From: Akkermansiaceae bacterium UBA2381
GTDB lineage: Bacteria > Verrucomicrobiota > Verrucomicrobiia > Verrucomicrobiales > DEV007
NCBI GenBank assembly: GCA_002344215.1
Contig: DDSV01000056.1
Coordinates: forward strand, 5,481 to 26,858
DNA length: 21,378 nt
Direction of reading: 5' to 3'
Every line of letters begins with the position of its first letter. Within the stretch, counting starts at the first letter, position 1. Both the position numbers and the translations under genes were made by a program. Of the stretch, positions 7,240-14,020 are shown piece after piece. Below the pieces are notes generated by a model, which had not been told where the DNA came from, did no database searches, and worked only from the letters and a program-made list of their open reading frames with translations.

Positions 7240-7941
7240 TCAGAGGAGCTTCAGCGTCGAAATACCGCCGTCGATTTTCATGACCTGACCGGTCATGAAC
7301 CCGGAACCGGGGCCAAGGAGAAAAGCCGCCGCCCCCGCCACCTCGGCAGCATCGCCGATCCGCTTGAGAGGATGACGCTCTGCCGACGCCTTTCTCTTTT
7401 CCTCGCTGCCTAACAAACCCGCCGCAAGTGGAGTGTCGGTGAGAGAGAGGGCCAGACAGTTGACCCGGATCACCGGCGCGAATTCCGCCGCGAGCGTGCG
7501 GGAAAGTCCCTCAATGGCACCTTTGGCCGAGGCAATCCCCGCGTGATAGGGAAGCCCGGTTCCGACCGCAACGGTGGAGAAGAGGACAATGGAGCCGGCT
7601 CCCGATTTCTTCAGAGCGGGATAGGCGAGTCGAATGGCCCGGACCGCCCCGAGAAAATTGACTTCGAGCTCTGACTGAAAGTCGTCATCGGTGAGCCGCT
7701 GAAATGGCTTGAGCTGAATCGTTCCCGGACAGTAAACGAACCCGTCGAGCGTTTCAGGGAGTGTCAGGGACGCGTTCCGGTCAGTGACATCATAACTTTG
7801 CCACGAGACTCCCGGCAGATCGGCGATCCCGCCCTGCGTCCGTGAGGCGGCCGTGACATGATCTCCCCGGGCCGAGAGAAGCCTGACAATCTCCAGTCCC
7901 ACCCCCGAACTGCCTCCAATCACGAGCACGTTTTGATTCAT
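7240..7941 (-). CDS. Short-chain dehydrogenase/reductase-fold protein lacking the catalytic Tyr
   Basis: A 233-residue protein with the classical SDR layout. The NAD(P)-binding motif is VIGGSSGVG (7-15), the mid-domain stretch reads VNFLGAVRA (94-102), and the active-site Ser is in VLFSTVAVG (119-127). The C-terminal end GQVMKIDGG (218-226) is typical. The YxxxK pair is broken: the segment reads YHAGIASAKGAIEGL (132-146). K140 aligns with the catalytic Lys, while the Tyr position (136) is Ile; the nearest Tyr is 132. It may be a binding or regulatory protein, or use a different acid. The ATG at 7941 is 53 bases after the exonuclease-ligase stop, and the gene ends four bases before the photolyase ATG. 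The arrangement suggests a role linked to DNA repair or to a flavin or antenna cofactor; this is inference. Confidence 0.88.
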   Translation of the reverse strand: MNQNVLVIGGSSGVGLEIVRLLSARGDHVTAASRTQGGIADLPGVSWQSYDVTDRNASLTLPETLDGFVYCPGTIQLKPFQRLTDDDFQSELEVNFLGAVRAIRLAYPALKKSGAGSIVLFSTVAVGTGLPYHAGIASAKGAIEGLSRTLAAEFAPVIRVNCLALSLTDTPLAAGLLGSEEKRKASAERHPLKRIGDAAEVAGAAAFLLGPGSGFMTGQVMKIDGGISTLKLL

Positions 7942-7994
7942 TGCCGCAGATTACGGCAGAGAAGGAAGTTCGGAGGCAGGAGGAAACCCTACCT

Positions 7995-10742
7995 TTACCC
8001 CGCTGCAAGCCCGGCCAGCTTTCTCGCGTAGGCGAGGGTATCGATCCCGTCGACGGTCTTGTCGCGCCGGATCGCCTTGATTCTCGGGAAGCGCATCGCG
8101 AGCCCGGAATCGTGGCGTTTACTGGGATTGATCGAGTCAAAAGCGATCTCGAGCACAATCTCCGGCTCGACGAGATGAATCCCGCGGCTCTTCTCAATGG
8201 TACGGCTTCTGAAAATCTCCGTCAGTTCCTCGATCTCCAGATCCGTCAGTCCGGAATAAGCCTTTCCGATGACACGCAGCGCGCCACTCTCCTCATCACG
8301 GACGGCGAAGGTGTAGTCGCTGAGGACATGAGCCCGCTTGCCGTGTCCCTGCTGCGCTTTCACGACAACGACGTCGAGGGTTGGCATCGCCTTCTTGAGC
8401 TTCAGCCACTGCTTTCCTCTCCTCCCCGGCGTGTAAAGGCTGTCGGGGGCTTTCGCGATGAGGCCCTCATTGTCACGACGGCGCGACGCGTTGAACGCCT
8501 CCTCGACCTCTGCCTCCGTCACGGCGCGGAACACGTCGCAAGGGCTGATCCCGGACGGAAAGGCGATCCTATCGAGCATCGCCCGCCGCTCCGAAAGAGG
8601 GCGGTTCAGCCATCCTTCTCCATCCAGGCCAAGGAGATCGAAGGCAATAAAGCGCACCGGGACCGCTTCGCCGAAAAAGAGATCCCCCTGATCTATCCGG
8701 GTGTCCCGGCGTCCGAGACGCTTCTGGAGATCAAAAAAGGTGAGCCTTTTTCCCTCGGCGTAGGCAATGATCTCTCCGTCGAGAATGACGTCACGATCGA
8801 GGTGCCTTGCCGCAGTGATGAGCTCGGGAAACTCCCCTTGCAGGGGGCGAAGGTCGCGGGAATAAAGGCCCACCTCATCGCCCCGCCGGTGAAGCTGGGC
8901 GCGAATGCCATCGAACTTGTCCTCGAGCCAGATAGCCTGCCCCTCCCCTCCAAGACGGGACACGATGTCGGCCGCCGATTCCTCCGGGCTGGCCAGCATC
9001 ACCTTCACCGGGACAAACCAAACTGCCCCGGCCGAGGCGAGTTCACCCTTTTTTGCCAGCAAGGCCGTTTCGCCCGCATCTCCGAGGAGCATGTGAGCCT
9101 CGCGCACCTCATCAGGATCCTGACCGAAAGCCAGGGCGATCGCCTCCTCGAGGAGACCTTCTTTCAAGCCGATGCGGAGATCTCCGGTGAGGATTCCGAC
9201 AAGAAGCGAAGCCTCGCCATGGTGAAATCCTGACAACGCCTCGCGCAGGAGTCGCACTTTACCTCCCTGGCTTTTCTCGAGGGCGGTAGCCCGGAAGATC
9301 GCGTCCACCTCAGCGAGGGTATGCGGCCTCGGGTTGGTCCTGCCGCGAAGCACCAGCCAGGTCGTCCTCGCCGCATCCGCCTGGCTGGCCGAAATCTGAC
9401 GGTATTGCGCGAGGGTGAGTCCGCTGACCTCCAGAATAGCCTGACGAAGGAGAGCCCAACCGACGCTGGTGGCCCGAATCCCGCCTTTTCGCGGGAGCGG
9501 TTTCGCGCAAAGAAAACGCACGGCCATTTCAAGGCGATCCGCTTCGAGTTCCTTGAGGTAGGCGGCGAGAATCTCACGCTTGCGCAACTTACCCGTCACC
9601 GAAGCGATCGCTTCACAGACGGAGGTGAACCCGCCAAACTCCGAAGACGGCCGCTCCTCCTCGTCCGATTCTGAAAGACCCCGCCCTTCGCCCGGCTCCG
9701 GTGATCTCTCCCACTCCAGTTCACGCTGAGTCTCTCCCGCGAGTGGCCAGGCCTCGATGCCGCGACCGCGAAGGTCGGAGGCGAACTCGGCACAATAGCC
9801 GTGGATCGTGTAGACGCGGCGCGGTTTGACCTCGTCGACAAAGGCAAGGAGGTCGTCGTATCCGGCGTGGTCCGAGAGCGGAAAAACCTCATCACACTGG
9901 TAGCGATACTTTGCGCCCGCATCCATGCCCCACCCGCTGATTATGGCGAGCCGGACGGATTTCCGCAAACGCCGCAGCGCGAGACTGCGTCCGGCGTTGG
10001 GAGGCACGATCACGACGTGACCAGCGGGATCCCGATCCTTCGGTGCAAAGATCTCGCAAGGGGGGAGTTGGTATCCGAGTCCGGAGACGACCTCATTCAT
10101 TTTCGCGACCGACTCATGCAGCTGAAACTTCAGTTCCGGAGACATCTCATGAAGCGACAGGAGAATCTCCTGCGCCTTGCCGAGCGAGTAGGCCATGAAC
10201 ACCGGGATCTCACCGTCCTCAACGGCCTCGGAGGCAAATTTTGCCATTCCCGCGATCACTCCGGATGAAGGGGGAAATCGGAACTTCGGAAGACCGAAGG
10301 TGGTCTCCATGATGAGTGTATCAGCGTGGCGCGGCGAATTGGGTTCGGCTCCCGGGGCCGGCCGGGTTTTGAAATCGCCGCTGTGGAGAAGAGACGCCCC
10401 GTCCCTGCTTCGCTCGATGAAAAGCATGGCCGAGCCGGGAATATGACCGGCGGGGAGCAACTCAACCTGAAATTCTCCTTCCAGACAAATCCGCTCTCCG
10501 AAGTCGAGGCTGAGAAATTCAGCTTTTGCGGCAGACCCGAAGCGCGCTTCGATCAATCGCCTCGTCGGTGTCGAGCAGAGAATTCGGCGATGCGGGGCGA
10601 AGTGATCGGCGTGCGCGTGGGAGATAAAGGCAAAGTCGCGGGAGCGATGAGGATCGAGCCAGAGGTTGAGATCGGGAAGAAGTGCCTCCCCCGCCTCCAC
10701 CCGGATCTCGATTTCGTTTTCCCCATTTCCCATGTCTGCCAT
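7995..10742 (-). CDS. Fused MBL-fold DNA exonuclease and ATP-dependent DNA ligase
   Basis: A 915-residue two-enzyme protein. Residues ~10-345 are a metallo-beta-lactamase/beta-CASP nuclease of the ligase-associated exonuclease family: metal ligands in SHAHADH (41-47), AGH (98-100), HSGDF (120-124) and SDHAG (290-294). An acidic linker (about 346-368) leads to an ATP-dependent DNA ligase: N-terminal DNA-binding domain (~370-580), nucleotidyl motif EDKFDGIR with K609 as the adenylated lysine, DGEI (655-658), FIAFDLLG (698-705), EGLIAK (759-764), WLKLKK (779-784) and the OB-fold motif RFPRIKAIRRDK (884-895). In most bacteria these are two neighbouring genes with an Lhr-type helicase and a phosphoesterase. 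Here they are one reading frame and neither partner is next door. The ATG at 10742 is preferred over the upstream in-frame start at 10799, whose extra residues look unrelated; the ATG at 10733 is also possible. Confidence 0.92.
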   Translation of the reverse strand: MADMGNGENEIEIRVEAGEALLPDLNLWLDPHRSRDFAFISHAHADHFAPHRRILCSTPTRRLIEARFGSAAKAEFLSLDFGERICLEGEFQVELLPAGHIPGSAMLFIERSRDGASLLHSGDFKTRPAPGAEPNSPRHADTLIMETTFGLPKFRFPPSSGVIAGMAKFASEAVEDGEIPVFMAYSLGKAQEILLSLHEMSPELKFQLHESVAKMNEVVSGLGYQLPPCEIFAPKDRDPAGHVVIVPPNAGRSLALRRLRKSVRLAIISGWGMDAGAKYRYQCDEVFPLSDHAGYDDLLAFVDEVKPRRVYTIHGYCAEFASDLRGRGIEAWPLAGETQRELEWERSPEPGEGRGLSESDEEERPSSEFGGFTSVCEAIASVTGKLRKREILAAYLKELEADRLEMAVRFLCAKPLPRKGGIRATSVGWALLRQAILEVSGLTLAQYRQISASQADAARTTWLVLRGRTNPRPHTLAEVDAIFRATALEKSQGGKVRLLREALSGFHHGEASLLVGILTGDLRIGLKEGLLEEAIALAFGQDPDEVREAHMLLGDAGETALLAKKGELASAGAVWFVPVKVMLASPEESAADIVSRLGGEGQAIWLEDKFDGIRAQLHRRGDEVGLYSRDLRPLQGEFPELITAARHLDRDVILDGEIIAYAEGKRLTFFDLQKRLGRRDTRIDQGDLFFGEAVPVRFIAFDLLGLDGEGWLNRPLSERRAMLDRIAFPSGISPCDVFRAVTEAEVEEAFNASRRRDNEGLIAKAPDSLYTPGRRGKQWLKLKKAMPTLDVVVVKAQQGHGKRAHVLSDYTFAVRDEESGALRVIGKAYSGLTDLEIEELTEIFRSRTIEKSRGIHLVEPEIVLEIAFDSINPSKRHDSGLAMRFPRIKAIRRDKTVDGIDTLAYARKLAGLAAG

Positions 10743-10778
10743 TCGCTGATGGTTACGCCGCCCATCGGGACAGTTGCT

Positions 10779-10791
10779 CCCTGAATCAGGG
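10779..10791. promoter_or_regulatory. Palindrome in the divergent exonuclease-ligase / sulfatase promoter region
   Basis: CCCTGAATCAGGG is a 13-base inverted repeat with a single central base, in the 85-base gap between two divergent genes. On the minus strand it lies just after TTGAAA, where the spacer of a promoter for the exonuclease-ligase would be, though no good -10 follows. It could be an operator; no regulator is known for it. Confidence 0.3.
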
Positions 10792-10827
10792 CTTTTCAAG
10801 CGGCCTCACTTTTACGATGATGGCAGC

Positions 10828-12729
10828 ATGATCCCCCGACTGGCCCCCGCTCTTCTCTTCGCGACCGCCCTCTGCCCACTTCTCTCCTCCGTAAATGCCG
10901 CGGATCACCCCAACATTGTCTGGATCGTTTCCGAGGACAATTCGAAGCACTACCTGAAACTTTTCGACGAGAATGGAGCCGCCGCTCCGAACATCGAAGC
11001 GCTTGCCGCACACGGCATCACTTTCACGCGCGCCTTCTCCAATGCCCCGGTCTGCTCGGTCGCCCGCACCACGCTTGCGACCGGAGCGTATGCACCGCGG
11101 CTCGGGACCCAATTTCACCGCCGCGCGAAGCCGGTCACCCTTCCCGCCGACCTGCGACCATTCAGCGCCACCCTGCGCGATGCGGGCTACTACACGACAA
11201 ACAACTCCAAGGAGGACTACAACTTCGTCAAAGGCCCCGGTGTCTGGGACGACTCGTCAAAGACGGCTGACTGGCGCAACCGCCCCGATCCGGCACAGCC
11301 ATTTTTCCATATGCAGAGTCATGCCGAGTCTCACGAGAGCAGCCTGCATTTCGACGTGAAAATCCTTGAATCCGAAAAGACCGTCCACGATCCGGCGAAG
11401 GTGACACTGCCTCCCTACTTTCCGGACACTCCGCTCTTCCGCTACACCTTCGCCCGCTACCTTGACCGCATGCAGGCGATCGACGGAATTGTCGGTGACA
11501 CGGTCGCCCGACTGCAAGAGGATGGCCTGCTCGAGGATACCTTTGTCTTTTACTTCGGTGACCACGGCGGAGTTCTTCCCCGGAGCAAGGGCTACTTATA
11601 CGAGAGCGGCCTCAATGTCCCGCTGGTGGTTCGCATCCCCGAGAAGTGGAAGCATCTCGTTGATTTCAAACCCGGCTCGACCACGGGAGGATTTGTCAGT
11701 TTCATCGATTTTGCCCCCACCGTCCTCAAACTCGCCGGAGTCGAAATCCCCGCGTCCATGGACGGAGTTCCCTTTCTCGGCGAAGGCACGACCAGCGCGG
11801 AACTTGTCGCCCGTGACAGCGCCCTCGCTTACGCGGACCGCTTTGACGAAAAGATTGATCTCGTCCGTTCGCTCCGCATCGGTGACTGGAAATACATCCG
11901 CAACTATCAACCCTATCAGCCCGACGGGCTTCAGAACAACTATCGCTACCACCAGGCGGCCTATCGGGAGTGGAGGGAACTCTACAATGAGGGAAAACTG
12001 GGGTCCGATCAGCGACAGTTCTTCGAGGCAAAAACCCCGGAGATGCTTTTCGACCTGAGCAGCGATCCTCACGAAGTTAGAAACCTGGCCTACGATCCTG
12101 CCCATCAGGGAACTTTACTCTCCCTGCGCGCAGGCCTGAAGGAGCGCCTCAAGGCGCTGCCTGACCTCGGCTTTATTCCCGAGAGTCTGCTCTATGACGA
12201 AGCCACGGCGAATCCCGTGGCCTACGGCAAGGAACATGCCGATGAGATCGCCCGTCTCATCGATACGGCGGATCTGATGCTGAAGCCTTTCGGAGACAGT
12301 GAAGGAGCCCTGAAAACCGCCCTCGCCTCAGATGATCCGAAGATCCGGACCTGGGCGCTCATAGTCTGCTCCGCCTTCGGAAACGAAGCGAGCGAACTGA
12401 CAGATCTCGCCCGACCTCTCCTCAAGGATGAGAATTCCCTCGTCCGTCTTCGCGCCGCGGAGTTCCTCGGTCTGATCGGGGAGACCGATCCGAGGATTAC
12501 GATCATCGACGTGGTCAACCACACCAACCATCCGGTGGAGCAACTCATTGCCCTCCAATCGGCCGCCCTCTTTCACGAACATTCACCGCTCGCCTTTCCC
12601 TTCGAGGCATCGGCCTTTACCTCCATCAGCGAAGAGGGAGAGGCGGGGAGGCGGATCGATTATTTCAAAGGTGATTGGCTGGGGAAGGAAGCGGCCAAAA
12701 AGAAAAACGCGAAGCAGGGTAAGCCTTGA
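10828..12729 (+). CDS. Secreted sulfatase with HEAT-like C-terminal repeats
   Basis: A 633-residue alkaline-phosphatase-superfamily sulfatase, expected to remove sulfate esters from polysaccharides outside the cytoplasm. A signal peptide (about 1-25, ending SSVNAA) precedes HPNIVWIVSEDNS, where the D/N metal ligands lie. The formylglycine region reads NAPVCSVARTTLATG with C76. The canonical form is C-x-(P/A)-x-R, and here the third position is Val. Further ligands are in FYFGDHGG (241-248), with the sulfate-contact Lys in RSKGYLYESG (252-261). Residues ~495-590 form HEAT-like helical pairs (DDPKIRTWAL, ENSLVRLRAAEFLG), and the tail is Lys-rich. The ATG at 10828 is chosen because it directly begins the signal peptide. 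The SGNH hydrolase follows in the same direction. The substrate is unknown, and no maturase gene is in view. Confidence 0.9.
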   Translation: MIPRLAPALLFATALCPLLSSVNAADHPNIVWIVSEDNSKHYLKLFDENGAAAPNIEALAAHGITFTRAFSNAPVCSVARTTLATGAYAPRLGTQFHRRAKPVTLPADLRPFSATLRDAGYYTTNNSKEDYNFVKGPGVWDDSSKTADWRNRPDPAQPFFHMQSHAESHESSLHFDVKILESEKTVHDPAKVTLPPYFPDTPLFRYTFARYLDRMQAIDGIVGDTVARLQEDGLLEDTFVFYFGDHGGVLPRSKGYLYESGLNVPLVVRIPEKWKHLVDFKPGSTTGGFVSFIDFAPTVLKLAGVEIPASMDGVPFLGEGTTSAELVARDSALAYADRFDEKIDLVRSLRIGDWKYIRNYQPYQPDGLQNNYRYHQAAYREWRELYNEGKLGSDQRQFFEAKTPEMLFDLSSDPHEVRNLAYDPAHQGTLLSLRAGLKERLKALPDLGFIPESLLYDEATANPVAYGKEHADEIARLIDTADLMLKPFGDSEGALKTALASDDPKIRTWALIVCSAFGNEASELTDLARPLLKDENSLVRLRAAEFLGLIGETDPRITIIDVVNHTNHPVEQLIALQSAALFHEHSPLAFPFEASAFTSISEEGEAGRRIDYFKGDWLGKEAAKKKNAKQGKP

Positions 12730-12752
12730 TCCTGACATTATCCTTTCTCCGA

Positions 12753-14000
12753 ATGAAACCCTTGCTCCTCATTCCGGTTCTCTCCCTGCTATTCGCGACA
12801 GCCATCACTTCCGGGATCTCACAAATCGCGGAAACCAGGGCACCCTTGAAAACGCGCGCGCTGCTTTCCGCCGGAGGAAAGCCGCTGAAGATTGTCTGCT
12901 TTGGCGACAGCGTCACCGGTCTCTATTACCATACGGGAGGACGCCGGGCCTATCCGGAGCTGCTTGCCGAGGCCCTTCGCGACGCGCACCCCGACACCAG
13001 TGTGACGGTCATCAATTCCGGAAGAAGCGGCCACACGACAGCCAACGGGCTGGGACGCATCGTCAGTGACGTACTCACCCACCGCCCCCATCTCGTCACG
13101 ATCATGTTCGGACTCAACGACGTGGCCAAACTTCCCATCGGAGCCTTCCGGGAGAATCTCATCGATATCGTGTCCAAATGCAGGGGGATTGGTGCCGAGG
13201 TGATCCTTTGCACCCCGAACGCGGTCCTCACGACCACGGAACGACCAGTGGAAAAAGTCGTTGCCTATGCAGAGGTGATTCGCTCCGTTGCCCGCGAACT
13301 GCAGATACCTCTCTGCGATACCTTTGCTTCGCTCAATGCCCTCCGTCTAAGCGATCCCGAAGCCTGGCGGCTCTCGATGAGCGATGAGATCCATCCGAAT
13401 CTCCGCGGTCATCGACGCATCGCCGAAGCACTGGCCGGCACGATCACCGGAAAAGAGATCACCTCCCCTGACACATCGCCGATCCCGGATCCGCTCGCCA
13501 TGACCCTGACAAAACTACAGAAGGGACTACCGGTAAAGGTTCTTGCGATGCCACCGTTCGACGCCTCAATTGCCGGGATCCTGGAAAAAACTCATCCCGG
13601 TGCCAGCATCATGACGATCCCCTGGCCGGTCGAAAACCTGACCCGTTATCAGCTCAAAAAAGATGCCTCCCACCGGGTCCGGCCGCTTGTTCCCGACCTC
13701 GTCATCATTGCAATCCCGCGCAGTGCGAAGGCGGAAGATAGCGAGGAGTTCATTAACACACAGATGTGGATTGCGAGCAACAGTCTCAGCCGGGGCAAGC
13801 GGGAATGGGACGCCCTGGTCGTTCACCCCGATGTATTCGATCCAAATGACGAAGACGCCGACGAGGCCGACGACAATCTCATTCGTGCGATCGTTCCCGC
13901 CCAGGATCTTCCCTTGCTCGACCGCGCCTCCGGCGATGACCGGGAGGCGTCAGCGATTCTATCGGCATGGATTCTGGACGTCGGAAAAGCAGCGAACTGA
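12753..14000 (+). CDS. Secreted SGNH/GDSL-type hydrolase with an extra C-terminal domain
   Basis: A 415-residue protein with a signal peptide (about 1-24) and an SGNH esterase domain (about 45-230). Block I is CFGDSVTG (49-56, nucleophile S53), the block II Gly is in NSGRSG (88-93), block III is FGLND (119-123), and block V is DEIHPN (211-216) with the catalytic Asp and His. The family removes acetyl or other acyl groups from sugars. Residues ~250-410 form a second region, rich in Asp (DPNDEDADEADD), that is not part of the usual SGNH fold and that I do not recognise. The ATG at 12753 is chosen for the signal peptide; a TTG at 12726 overlaps the sulfatase stop and would add nine residues. With the sulfatase 23 bases upstream it probably forms a two-gene unit for substituted polysaccharides. 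Confidence 0.87.
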   Translation: MKPLLLIPVLSLLFATAITSGISQIAETRAPLKTRALLSAGGKPLKIVCFGDSVTGLYYHTGGRRAYPELLAEALRDAHPDTSVTVINSGRSGHTTANGLGRIVSDVLTHRPHLVTIMFGLNDVAKLPIGAFRENLIDIVSKCRGIGAEVILCTPNAVLTTTERPVEKVVAYAEVIRSVARELQIPLCDTFASLNALRLSDPEAWRLSMSDEIHPNLRGHRRIAEALAGTITGKEITSPDTSPIPDPLAMTLTKLQKGLPVKVLAMPPFDASIAGILEKTHPGASIMTIPWPVENLTRYQLKKDASHRVRPLVPDLVIIAIPRSAKAEDSEEFINTQMWIASNSLSRGKREWDALVVHPDVFDPNDEDADEADDNLIRAIVPAQDLPLLDRASGDDREASAILSAWILDVGKAAN

Positions 14001-14020
14001 ATCAGGTGAAGCTGAATCAG
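13997..14020. repeat. Paired CTGAATCAG at the convergent gene ends
   Basis: CTGAATCAG occurs at 13997-14005 and 14012-14020. Each copy contains the stop codon of one of the two convergent genes, whose ends are only 16 bases apart. The repeat is a near-perfect palindrome (CTGA-A-TCAG). No U-tract follows, so it is not a standard terminator. Confidence 0.4.

Noticed and set aside
7942..7958. TGCCG/CGGCA inverted repeat before the SDR gene
   Set aside because: Five base pairs with a seven-base loop inside a short operon gap; too weak to call a regulatory element.
7941..9233. Plus-strand open frame of 430 codons opposite the ligase
   Set aside because: The minus strand encodes the full ligase motif series; the plus frame has no recognisable features.
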